Assembly: GCA_003221825.1 (NCBI GenBank)
Contig: QHUE01000092.1
Location: 1-31,548 of the forward strand
Length of the DNA stretch: 31,548 bases
Source: Gemmatimonadota bacterium
Lineage (GTDB): Bacteria > Gemmatimonadota > Gemmatimonadetes > Gemmatimonadales > GWC2-71-9
Direction: 5' to 3'
Shown here: positions 1 to 7,574 of the stretch, piece by piece
Numbering within the stretch: the first letter of the stretch is position 1
Layout of the letters: every line of letters begins with the position of its first letter
The notes under the pieces: generated by a model
What the model was told of the DNA's origin: nothing
What the model saw: only the letters and a program-made list of their open reading frames with translations
Database searches by the model: none
Position numbers and translations under genes: made by a program

Positions 1-1224
1 ACTAAGACCGTGTCGGCTACCATCAGCGGTGTGGCGGTAACCCAGACCGCGACCGTGACGGTCACGACCGGGTCGGTCTCGGCGTCACAATCGAGCGTAG
101 TGGCGTCACCGACATCGATTACGGCAGGGAGTGGCACCTCAACGATCACGGTGACAGCGCGGGACGCGAGCGGAAATCCGATCAGCGGCGCAACGGTAGT
201 GCTGTCGGCGACCGGCTCAGGGAACACGTTGACCCAGCCGGCCCCGACCAATGCCAGTGGTGTCGCAACAGGCAGCTTGAGCTCGACGGTCGCAGGGTCG
301 AAGACGGTCTCGGCAACCATCAGCGGGGTCACGGTCACGCAGACGGCGACGGTGACGGTGACGGCGGGCCCAGTGTCGGCGTCGCAGTCGACGGTGACGG
401 CCTCGCCGACCTCGATCACGGCGGGGAGTGGCACCTCAACGCTCACGGTGACGGCGCGGGACGCGAACGGCAACACGGTGAGCGGGGCGACGGTGGTGCT
501 CGCCGCGACGGGTTCGGGGAACACGCTGACGCAGCCGGCAAGCCCGACGAACGCGAGCGGGGTCGCGACGGGCACGCTAAGCTCCACAACTCCGGAAACC
601 AAGACGGTTTCAGCGACGATCGCCGGCGTGGCGGTCACGCAAACGGCGAGCGTGACGGTCACGGCCTCGACCGGAAACCTGACGGTGTCGACGAGCACGA
701 CGGGCTCGAGTCTCGACCCCGACGGTTACACGGTGACGGTGGACGGGGGCTCGGCCCAGACGATCGGGATCAACGCCAGTGTGAGCTACACGAACCTGAC
801 GGCTGGCAACCACACGGTCGCGATCTCCGGGGTCGCCACGAACTGCACGGTGAGCGGCGGGACGTCGCGCACGGTGAGCGTGCCGTCGGGCGGCACCGCC
901 ACGACGACGTTCACGGTCACCTGTACCACGCCCAACAGTGCGCCGGTTGTCAACGCCGGGCCGGACGAGACAGCGGTGACCGGCGTGCTTTACTCGACCA
1001 GCGTCAGCTTCACCGACGCCAACGGCAATGGGCCGTGGTCGTACACGATCAACTGGGGCGACGGGTCGACGAGTACGGGCAGCAGGACGAGCCAGGGCTC
1101 GTTCACAGTGAGCCACACGTATGTCGTTCTTCTGCTAACGAACTTCACGGTCACCGTAACGGTGACGGACGCGGCCGGCGCCTCGGGATCGGATACGAAG
1201 GTGGTCCAGGTATTGTTGCTGTGA
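1..1224 (+). CDS. Secreted Big_1/PKD repeat adhesin, 3' part
   Basis: The reading frame is open from base 1, so the N-terminus and any signal peptide lie outside the window; 407 residues are visible. The first ~220 residues are Big_1 (invasin/intimin-type Ig-like) repeats with a 99-residue period, recognisable by the recurring SPTSITAGSGTS and TARDANGN-type segments. A different Ser/Thr-rich beta module follows (about 222-300, with GNLTVSTSTTG and a Cys pair), then a PKD-like domain near 305-404 with NAGPDETA and WGDGST. The protein is almost free of Lys and Cys and very rich in Thr, Ser, Val and Gly, as expected for an exported stalk. Big_1 and PKD stalks present adhesive domains at the surface; the ligand is unknown. 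The C-terminus ends in Leu-Leu-Leu without a recognisable sorting or autotransporter signal. The stop overlaps the next start (GTGA), so the downstream methyltransferase may be co-translated. Confidence 0.85.
   Translation, partial: TKTVSATISGVAVTQTATVTVTTGSVSASQSSVVASPTSITAGSGTSTITVTARDASGNPISGATVVLSATGSGNTLTQPAPTNASGVATGSLSSTVAGSKTVSATISGVTVTQTATVTVTAGPVSASQSTVTASPTSITAGSGTSTLTVTARDANGNTVSGATVVLAATGSGNTLTQPASPTNASGVATGTLSSTTPETKTVSATIAGVAVTQTASVTVTASTGNLTVSTSTTGSSLDPDGYTVTVDGGSAQTIGINASVSYTNLTAGNHTVAISGVATNCTVSGGTSRTVSVPSGGTATTTFTVTCTTPNSAPVVNAGPDETAVTGVLYSTSVSFTDANGNGPWSYTINWGDGSTSTGSRTSQGSFTVSHTYVVLLLTNFTVTVTVTDAAGASGSDTKVVQVLLL
79..672 (+). repeat. Two 297-bp tandem repeats encoding Big_1 domains
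   Basis: The segment from about 79 and the one from about 376 are near-copies 297 bp (99 codons) apart. For example, GGGAGTGGCACCTCAACG occurs near 127 and again near 424. A further unit is cut by the window start, as shown by its last ~25 codons. Differences are mostly third-position changes, so the units are diverging but still alike enough to recombine. Confidence 0.8.
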
Positions 1225-2039
1225 CGTCTGGCATCGAGCTTGCACTGCTTCCGCGCGTGATGGCCGTCCTTCGAAGCATCGGTCGCAACATACCGCGTTT
1301 CATTCAGCATCCGGGGCGCGCGCTGCGCTTGCTATCAAGGCGGATGCTCCCCGTTCGCGCGATGCTTGGAGACCCTCTCGCCTACCACACCGTGGGCAGC
1401 TGGACGTTCGGTCGGTTGCCGAGAGTCGACATAACACAGGCATTTCCCCGCATCGAGGAAGCCGAGATCGTATTGGTCAAGCCACTCGGTGGGGACGCGG
1501 AAACTTCGGTCACGCCGCACGAGATGGCAGTGCTGTGCGCGATTGTGCGGTCAACCGGTGCCAAGCGCATACTCGAGATCGGGACGTTCGATGGAAGAAC
1601 GGCGCTGAATCTCGCGGCCAATGCCCCGGCCGACGGACTGGTAACCACCGTCGACCTTCCCGCAGACTGGAACCGCGGTCTGGCGCTGAAGGTGCCCCAC
1701 CACGCGATGAACGCCACCTCCGTCCTTCCATCAGGACTGAAATACCGGGATACGCCCTACGCGCCCAGGGTCCGCCAAGTATACGGCGATTCGGCGGCCC
1801 TTGATTGGAGCGCCTTGGGCGTCCCGTTCGATATGGTGTTCATCGACGGCTGTCACTCCTACGATTACGTCATGAGCGACACCCTGCGGGCTCTCGGTTC
1901 CGTGCGACAGGGCGGTCTTGTGATATGGCACGATTACGGCATGATCGAGGATGTGAGCAGGGTGGTGGACGAAACCGCGAGCCGGATCCAAGTCCGCGCG
2001 ATACGCAGCACATCCTTGGCCGTCGGGTTCGTGAGCTAG
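1221..2039 (+). CDS. Class I SAM-dependent methyltransferase (Methyltransf_24-like)
   Basis: A 272-residue protein if it starts at GTG 1221, which overlaps the upstream stop as GTGA. ATG 1260 is an alternative, and neither has a strong ribosome-binding site. The Rossmann motif I is ILEIGTFDGRTAL near residue 113-125, a motif II-like acidic strand is VTTVDLP, and FIDGCHSYDYVMSD is the strand-4 motif typical of the Methyltransf_24 family found in glycan and antibiotic clusters. The basic N-terminal ~45 residues (GRNIPRFIQHPGRALRLLSRR) could hold it near a membrane or an acidic partner. The acceptor cannot be deduced; a sugar or glycan intermediate fits the locus. It reads in a different frame from the adhesin and is normal in composition for the region. 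Confidence 0.8.
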   Translation: MTSGIELALLPRVMAVLRSIGRNIPRFIQHPGRALRLLSRRMLPVRAMLGDPLAYHTVGSWTFGRLPRVDITQAFPRIEEAEIVLVKPLGGDAETSVTPHEMAVLCAIVRSTGAKRILEIGTFDGRTALNLAANAPADGLVTTVDLPADWNRGLALKVPHHAMNATSVLPSGLKYRDTPYAPRVRQVYGDSAALDWSALGVPFDMVFIDGCHSYDYVMSDTLRALGSVRQGGLVIWHDYGMIEDVSRVVDETASRIQVRAIRSTSLAVGFVS

Positions 2040-2199
2040 CAGGGCACAGCGTTACGCTGCGGCTTTGAACCCGTCGCGCGCGCGCAACACCTGACCTGTC
2101 GCTCGGTGGACCGCCGCCACAACTCCTAGCCGGGCATTTGCGCACAATCCTTGCGAAGCAGTGGCTCGACTCCAGCGTGGGGAGGCGAGCCTGACAGCG

Positions 2200-3363
2200 G
2201 TGAGCCGGGTTTTGGCGACCCTGGCGACGGACGAGCACGCCGATTCTGTCGCCGCCTTCTTCCGGGCAGCCTGGGGTGAGAACTTGACTGCGGAAGTGGT
2301 CCTGGCCGGCTGGCGCAAGGCGGCGGCGGAGAATGGGGCTGCGCCCGGGGAGGTACCGCCAACCGCGATCGTCCTCGAGGGAAGTCGGGTCATAGGCTAC
2401 TGCGGCTCGATCCCACACCGCTTGTGGGACGGCGTGGCCGAGCACCCGGCCTATTGGGTCAAAGGCCTCATGGTGCTGCCCGAATACCGTAGGGGGCCGA
2501 TCGGTTTTCTCGTCGGGAAAGAGCTCGCGACCCAGTTAACCCGGACGACGGCGCTAGTGGTGGCACCTGCGGCGCGCCGGCTCTTCAGCGCCCTGGGCTA
2601 CACTGATCTTGGCGCGGTCACGAACTTCGTACGCCCGCTCCGGCTCGCGAGTCTGGCACGGCGCCTGGATGCCGCGGAGCTGGGGCTGGGCTTGCCGCGA
2701 TGGCTGACGGCCGGCGTACGCGTGGCGCAACGCGCGGGAGTGGCGCGCCTGGCGGGTGGTGTAGTGGGTCTCGCCCTGGACGTCGCCGCGGGAGCCAGGG
2801 GACGTGCTCCTTCTTGGCTCACGACAGCATGCGCGGTCGACCTGCCCAGCCGGGACGAGTTGGACGAGTTGTGGCACGACGCGCGAGGGGCCATGGCCGC
2901 GAGTCCCGTGCGCGACGGGATGTATCTCCGCTGGCGCTACGGCGCCGACGCGGCCGAAGGGGGGGCGGCGGAGAACCGGTACTCGTTCATCACCGCACGC
3001 GACGGTCAGCGGCTGGTCGGCGTCGCGGCACTGCTCCGGCCGAAGGCGATGAGCGACCCGCGCCTGCGCGGCGCTCATGTGGCCACGATCTCCGATATCG
3101 TGTTTGCCCCGGGGCACACCGACGTGGGCTTGGCAGTACTTGCGGGCGTTGAGCGAGTAGCGCGGTCAGCGGGGGCTGATGCGGTGCTTTGCACGACCAG
3201 CCATCGCGCGCTGGCGCGGCTGCTCTCGCGGCGATCGTACCTTCCGCTCCCCGGCAACGTGCATTTTTTCCTTCGTGATGTAAGCGCGTCCGCACGGTGG
3301 CCGCGCGATCTCGCGTCCTGGTGGCTGGCCCGCGGTGACAGCGCGGCGGACGAAGTGTTTTGA
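2200..3363 (+). CDS. GNAT-family N-acyltransferase
   Basis: About 387 residues from GTG 2200, which follows a GGGGAGG site at 2179-2185 with a rather long 14-base spacing; GTG 2161 in the same frame is possible. The N-terminal half has the GNAT core: GYCGSIPHRL on beta-4 and VKGLMVLPEYRRGPIGFLVGKEL, the acetyl-CoA pyrophosphate loop (RRGPIG in place of the usual Q/RxxGxG/A). A second GNAT-like half follows (ISDIVFAPGHTDVGLAVLAGVERVA), so it is probably a double-GNAT protein. It lies one base before the ACP gene and is followed by FkbH. The plausible role is moving an acyl group, from CoA or from the neighbouring ACP, onto an amino sugar or other amine. Substrate unknown. Confidence 0.75.
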   Translation: MSRVLATLATDEHADSVAAFFRAAWGENLTAEVVLAGWRKAAAENGAAPGEVPPTAIVLEGSRVIGYCGSIPHRLWDGVAEHPAYWVKGLMVLPEYRRGPIGFLVGKELATQLTRTTALVVAPAARRLFSALGYTDLGAVTNFVRPLRLASLARRLDAAELGLGLPRWLTAGVRVAQRAGVARLAGGVVGLALDVAAGARGRAPSWLTTACAVDLPSRDELDELWHDARGAMAASPVRDGMYLRWRYGADAAEGGAAENRYSFITARDGQRLVGVAALLRPKAMSDPRLRGAHVATISDIVFAPGHTDVGLAVLAGVERVARSAGADAVLCTTSHRALARLLSRRSYLPLPGNVHFFLRDVSASARWPRDLASWWLARGDSAADEVF

Positions 3364-3364
3364 G

Positions 3365-3619
3365 ATGCGGGCGACGATGACCGACGCAGCCGAATCCAGG
3401 CTCCAGGAGATCGTGCGTGCCACGCTGGAACTCCCTCCCGATGCCGATGTGACCGAGGCTCGGCAACTCGGGGTAGAGAGCTGGGACTCGCTGGCGCACG
3501 TCTCACTCATGCTGGCGATCGAGGGCGAATTCGGCGTCTCGATCGACCTCGCCGACCAGATCCAACTGACATCGTACGCCGCGATTCGTCGCTATCTCCA
3601 GGGTCGAGCCTTGCCGTGA
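3365..3619 (+). CDS. Acyl carrier protein
   Basis: An 84-residue acidic protein from ATG 3365; ATG 3377 is an equally good alternative. The phosphopantetheine site is LGVESWDSLAHVSL with Ser42 (numbered from 3365), followed by the helix-III pattern IEGEFGVSIDLADQIQLTSYAAIRRYL typical of stand-alone ACPs. The Trp before Asp-Ser replaces the commoner Leu/Met and is frequent in ACPs of secondary and glycan pathways rather than fatty-acid AcpP. It starts one base after the GNAT stop and ends in a GTGA overlap with the FkbH gene, so all three should be made together. The acpS 2.6 kb downstream would attach the pantetheine arm. Inferred role: carrier for the unit made by FkbH or moved by the GNAT enzyme. 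Confidence 0.9.
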   Translation: MRATMTDAAESRLQEIVRATLELPPDADVTEARQLGVESWDSLAHVSLMLAIEGEFGVSIDLADQIQLTSYAAIRRYLQGRALP

Positions 3620-5247
3620 ATTTCCTCGAGGCCCAGCGCCTGGTGAGCACGTTCCAGGGCGGCGAGCCCCTCGCCTTCCTGTTTGCGCTCTCGGGGACCG
3701 CGGAGCCGTTCGCGCTGTATGTACGAGCGGCGGCGGCCCGGCGCGGCCGCGCGGCCGACGTGCGCTTTCTTCCGTTCAACACCCTCGCCCAAGCGCTGCG
3801 ACGAGACGCGGATCCCACGGTCACCGAAGTGTTTCTGCTGATGCCGTGGGATTTCGCGCCGGAAGCCGACTGGCGATCGGGCGTGCCGGAGTCTGTCGAT
3901 CAGGAGACCCTAGAAGCGCGCGCAGCCGAGACGGCAAGCCTGCTGGCCCGCCGCGCCCAGGCGTGTTTGCTGTACCTCCCGGCCCCGCTGCCACCCCTCT
4001 TTCCCGACCCGTCCCGTGGCGCCGCGTTCGCCCGCTCGCTCGAAAGCCTGGCGCTCGGGCTCGGCGCGCGCCTGCTGCCGGCAGATGCGTTCGCGCTCGG
4101 CGGCTATCTCTCCAGCGGTTGCCCCGTCGGGGGGACCTGGATCGGCCGGGTGGCGGAGGCGGTGGTCGACGCCGCCGCCGCGCCGAGGGCCGAGCCCAAA
4201 AAAGTTTTGGTGACCGATCTGGACAACGTCCTGTGGAGCGGATTGATCGCCGAGGAGGGACCGGAGGGCATTGCCGGCGAGCCTTCGGGTCGTGGATACC
4301 GGCACTTCGTCTATCAGAGCTTGTTGCGCCGGCTGCGGCGCGAGGGCACCGTCCTCGCGGCCGTGAGTCGCAACGATCCCGACGTCGTGGTGGCGCCATT
4401 TCGCTCGGGGCGCTTGCTGCTGCGTGAGGACGACTTCGTCGCGATCATCGCCAGCTACCACGCTAAATCTGCTCAGATCGGCGAGCTCGCGCAGCGACTC
4501 AACCTCAGCCTCGACTCGTTTGTGTTCGTTGACGACAACCCGGTCGAGGTGGCGGAGGTCTCGCTCGCGCTCCCCGGCGTACGCTGCGTGACGTTCCCGC
4601 ACCACGATGACGAGCTCGTCGCGTTCCTGGACGAGCTGGCGAGCCTGTTTCCGCACCGTGTGATCACCGCGGAGGATCGCGAGCGGACGGACATGTATCG
4701 GCGTCGTCTCGACGGGATGATCGCGAACGACCTCCAGGGTGCCGACCTGACTCGATTCCTCCAAGATCTCAAGATGACGCTCACGATCCACGACCGGAGC
4801 CGTGGCGACCGCACCCGAGCGGTGCAGCTCATCAATAAGACGAACCAGTTCAATCTCAACGGCCGCCGCGTGACGGACGAGGAGGTCTGCGCGATTCTCG
4901 ATGGAGGTGGCCGGCTCCTGAGTGCCACGCTCGCCGACCGCACGGGGAGCCACGGCGAAGTCTTGGCTTGCCTGGTGACCGCGGACAATACCATCACATC
5001 GTTCGTCATGTCGTGCCGCGTGTTCCAGCGTCGCGTGGAGTATGCGTTCGTCTCATGGCTCGCGGCTCAGCCCAACCCGCCTGCCGGCCTGGAGTGGGCG
5101 AGCACGCCCCGCAACACGCCGTTCCAGCAGTTCCTCCATGAGGTCGCCGGACCGCTCAATGGCGCTGGTTTCGTGCCGCTCGATGTCACCAGTGTCGTGG
5201 ACCGCCACGCACGCGACGTCGGGCTCTTCGCGCTCCGGCAGGCCTGA
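3616..5247 (+). CDS. FkbH-like HAD-superfamily (HAD-IIIC) protein
   Basis: A 543-residue protein of the FkbH family. The N-terminal ~190 residues correspond to the family's SGNH-like region. The HAD core follows with nucleophile motif TDLDNVLWSG (Asp201, Asp203), AVSRND, Lys284 in SYHAKS and the acidic motif FVDDNPVE (Asp306-Asp307). The C-terminal GNAT-like part carries the family signature NKTNQFNLNGRR and DRTGSHGEVL. Characterised FkbH proteins dephosphorylate 1,3-bisphosphoglycerate and load glycerate on an ACP; others in glycan clusters have unproven substrates. GTG 3616 overlaps the ACP stop (GTGA), which strongly supports the ACP as partner. Eight bases separate its stop from the next ATG. 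Family assignment is firm; glyceryl loading is inference. Confidence 0.9.
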   Translation: MNFLEAQRLVSTFQGGEPLAFLFALSGTAEPFALYVRAAAARRGRAADVRFLPFNTLAQALRRDADPTVTEVFLLMPWDFAPEADWRSGVPESVDQETLEARAAETASLLARRAQACLLYLPAPLPPLFPDPSRGAAFARSLESLALGLGARLLPADAFALGGYLSSGCPVGGTWIGRVAEAVVDAAAAPRAEPKKVLVTDLDNVLWSGLIAEEGPEGIAGEPSGRGYRHFVYQSLLRRLRREGTVLAAVSRNDPDVVVAPFRSGRLLLREDDFVAIIASYHAKSAQIGELAQRLNLSLDSFVFVDDNPVEVAEVSLALPGVRCVTFPHHDDELVAFLDELASLFPHRVITAEDRERTDMYRRRLDGMIANDLQGADLTRFLQDLKMTLTIHDRSRGDRTRAVQLINKTNQFNLNGRRVTDEEVCAILDGGGRLLSATLADRTGSHGEVLACLVTADNTITSFVMSCRVFQRRVEYAFVSWLAAQPNPPAGLEWASTPRNTPFQQFLHEVAGPLNGAGFVPLDVTSVVDRHARDVGLFALRQA

Positions 5248-5255
5248 GCGAACCG

Positions 5256-6245
5256 ATGACTCCCACTCATCATCCGTTTCCCGGCGGCGCGCGCTTCGCG
5301 TTCACCGTGATCGACGACACCGACGTCGCGACGGTCGAGAACGTCCAGCCGATCTACAGACTGTTGGAATCGCTGGGGATGCGGACGACGAAGACAGTGT
5401 GGCCGCTGCGTTGTGAGGAAGGGAGCCGGAACTTCTCGCTCTCAGAGACGCTGGACGACCCGCAGTACCACGCGTTCGTGGTCGACCTGCACGCCCGCGG
5501 CTTCGAGATCGCTTTCCACGGCGCGACAATGGAAAGCAGTACGCGGGAGCGGACGGCACGGGCGCTAGAGCGCTTCTGCCGTGTCTTCGGCGCGCCGCCG
5601 CGGGTGCACGCGAACCACTCGTTCAATCGCGACAACCTCTACTGGGGCGTGCGGCGGCTCGACGATCCCGCGTTACGGTTGCTGTATCGCCTCGCCTTCC
5701 GACAAGCGCCGGACTTTTATCAGGGGCATTGTCCGGGGTCGCCCTTTTGGTGGGGCGATCTGTGCAGCGAGCAGATCGAGTACGTCCGGAACCTGACGTT
5801 CTCGGAGATCAACCTGCTGCATGTAAATCCGTCCATGCCCTACAGGGACCCGGGCCGGCCGCACGTACGCTGGTGGTTCTCCGCCACAGACGCCGAGGAT
5901 GCGGAGGAGTTCAACCACTTGCTCCGACCCGAGAACCAGCGACGGCTCGAAGCCGAAGGTGGCGTTTGCATCATCGCCACCCATTTTGGGAAGGGGTTCA
6001 GCTGCGCTGGCAAGGCCAACTCAGAGACGCGGCGACTTCTGGAACTGCTCGCCGCCCGGAACGGCTGGTTCCCACCCGTCGGGCATCTCCTCGACTGGCT
6101 GCGCGCGCAACACGGGAGCGACAACCTGCCGGCGGACGAGTGGCGCCGAATGCAGTGGCGGTGGGCGCGTGACTTGGTGGCGCGCCGATTCGCCGCTAGC
6201 CTTCGAGCACGACGACGGCCGCGGCGAGCCCAGGTTGGTGGCTGA
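5256..6245 (+). CDS. NodB-fold polysaccharide deacetylase-like protein, atypical
   Basis: 329 residues from ATG 5256. The order of motifs suggests the NodB/glycoside hydrolase-deacetylase barrel: FTVIDDTD near the N-terminus (Asp20, Asp21) in the place of TFDDG, FEIAFHGATM with His88 in the place of the metal-binding HxxxH helix, HANHSFNRDN (His118, His121), and IATHFGKGF late in the chain as the barrel's last His. The spacing differs from classical chitin-type deacetylases, and no signal peptide is visible, so it may act in the cytoplasm on a precursor. It is the last gene of the GNAT/ACP/FkbH operon. Its last 50 bp overlap the 3' end of acpS on the other strand. The fold assignment is moderate and the reaction is not known. 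Confidence 0.65.
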   Translation: MTPTHHPFPGGARFAFTVIDDTDVATVENVQPIYRLLESLGMRTTKTVWPLRCEEGSRNFSLSETLDDPQYHAFVVDLHARGFEIAFHGATMESSTRERTARALERFCRVFGAPPRVHANHSFNRDNLYWGVRRLDDPALRLLYRLAFRQAPDFYQGHCPGSPFWWGDLCSEQIEYVRNLTFSEINLLHVNPSMPYRDPGRPHVRWWFSATDAEDAEEFNHLLRPENQRRLEAEGGVCIIATHFGKGFSCAGKANSETRRLLELLAARNGWFPPVGHLLDWLRAQHGSDNLPADEWRRMQWRWARDLVARRFAASLRARRRPRRAQVGG

Positions 6246-6573
6246 TGCTCAAGTGAACGCGTCGTACGCCGCGCTCGCCGGCCCGAGCCGCCACGCGCGC
6301 CCCCAGCCGCAGCCCCGTCTGCCCGTCGTCGCTCCTCGTCACTTCGATTTCCGTGAGCGAGAAGCCGCCGGCGAAGCCGGTCCCCAATGCCTTCAGAAGG
6401 GCCTCCTTGGCTGCAAACCGGGCCGCCAGCGCTTGCATCCGGTCGCCTCGCTCGGCGCAGTCCGCCAACTCGGTGGGGGTGTAGACCCGCTGCTCGAACC
6501 GTCGCCCGTGCGCGGCCATCGCACGGGCGACGCGTTCGGTCTCCACCACGTCGAGCCCCACTCCGAGAATCAT
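6196..6573 (-). CDS. acpS: Holo-[acyl-carrier-protein] synthase
   Basis: 125 residues, the normal AcpS length. It has GLDVVE (Asp8, Glu11), RFAAKEA (Glu57 with Asp8 binds Mg2+) and HLSISH near 107-112, all diagnostic of the AcpS class of phosphopantetheinyl transferases. It moves 4'-phosphopantetheine from CoA to the serine of ACP. It is encoded against the ACP operon and overlaps the 3' end of the NodB-like gene by 50 bp. The 98 bp between its ATG (6573) and the next plus-strand gene would hold two divergent promoters. It may be the cell's general acpS or one dedicated to the nearby ACP; only the genome can tell. Confidence 0.93.
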   Translation of the reverse strand: MILGVGLDVVETERVARAMAAHGRRFEQRVYTPTELADCAERGDRMQALAARFAAKEALLKALGTGFAGGFSLTEIEVTRSDDGQTGLRLGARVAARAGERGVRRVHLSISHQPGLAAAVVVLEG

Positions 6574-6671
6574 GTGTCGCGCTCCCTCGCATCAAGTTAG
6601 TTGTGCGCCGTAAACTGTGGCGTCGCCGCGACGGTCTGCTCCCGGGCTCCCCCACGCGCGAGGCGGCCGGC

Positions 6672-7574
6672 ATGCGCGCCCAGCGGGGCACGGGCGTTGC
6701 ACCTATCAGAGCTGTGATCGCCCACCACTTTACGATCGACTTCGAGGAGTATTTCCAGGTCTCTGCGTTCGAGTCCCGGGTGCCGCGGTCCGCATGGGAG
6801 CATTTTGAATCCCGGATCGGCGGCCAGGTCGCTCGGCTGCTCGAGCTCCTGAGTCGGCACGAGGCGCGCGCGACGTTCTTCGTGCTCGGCTGGCTGGCGG
6901 AGCGGCAGGCCGACCTCGTCCGCACCATCGCGCGCGCGGGCCACGAGATCGCGTCGCACGGCTGGGACCACGCGCGCGTAACCCAGCAGACGCCGCTCCA
7001 GTTCCGGAATTCCGTCCGGCGCACCAAGGATCTGCTCGAGGAGATCAGCGGCGCACCCGTGCTGGGTTTTCGTGCGCCGAACTTTTCGATCGTGCCGGGT
7101 CGGGAATGGGCGCTCGACGTGCTTATAGAGGAAGGGTACCAGTACGATTCGAGCCTGTTTCCGGTGCAGCGCCCCGGTTACGGGTATCCCCACGGCCTCC
7201 CGGATCCGCATTGGTTGGAGCGTCCGGCCGGCCGGCTCGCAGAGATTCCTCCAAGCACGTTGCGCTGGTACGGGCTACGGCTGCCCGCCGCGGGTGGGGC
7301 GTACTTCCGCCTTTTCCCCCCCAGTGTCGTCCGGGCCGCGCTGCGCCAATGCGAGCGCCGCGGTGTGCCGGGCACGTTCTATATCCATCCGTGGGAGCTC
7401 GATCCGGCCCAGCCGCGACTCGACGTGGCCTGGCTGACGCGGCTGCGGCATTACAGCGGCCTGCGGCGGACGACGCGGCGGCTCGAGGGGCTACTCGCCG
7501 AGTTTCGGTTTACCGCCGTTCGGGACACGGTAACGCTGCTCCGAGAAAAAGCGGCCGCCGCGGCGCTATGGTGA
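6672..7574 (+). CDS. XrtA-system-type polysaccharide deacetylase
   Basis: About 300 residues from ATG 6672; GTG 6714 is a plausible later start because family members begin just before the TIDFEEYFQVSAFE motif. That segment, with Asp followed by paired acidic residues, is diagnostic of the exosortase-associated deacetylase subfamily (TIGR03006/DUF3473 type). ATFFVLGWLAER, GHEIASHGWDH (metal His pair), GFRAPNFSI and YDSSLFP follow in canonical order, and FYIHPWELDP marks the DUF3473 tail. Expected activity is removal of N-acetyl groups from an exopolysaccharide or its lipid-linked precursor. No signal peptide is visible. Its last 7 bases overlap the start of the FemAB gene, so the two are probably translationally coupled, as they commonly are in XrtA loci. 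Confidence 0.9.
   Translation: MRAQRGTGVAPIRAVIAHHFTIDFEEYFQVSAFESRVPRSAWEHFESRIGGQVARLLELLSRHEARATFFVLGWLAERQADLVRTIARAGHEIASHGWDHARVTQQTPLQFRNSVRRTKDLLEEISGAPVLGFRAPNFSIVPGREWALDVLIEEGYQYDSSLFPVQRPGYGYPHGLPDPHWLERPAGRLAEIPPSTLRWYGLRLPAAGGAYFRLFPPSVVRAALRQCERRGVPGTFYIHPWELDPAQPRLDVAWLTRLRHYSGLRRTTRRLEGLLAEFRFTAVRDTVTLLREKAAAAALW

Noticed and set aside
5840..7027. 395-codon minus-strand frame over the acpS region
   Set aside because: Different frame from acpS, and its product is low-complexity Arg/Ser without motifs; acpS itself is unmistakable.
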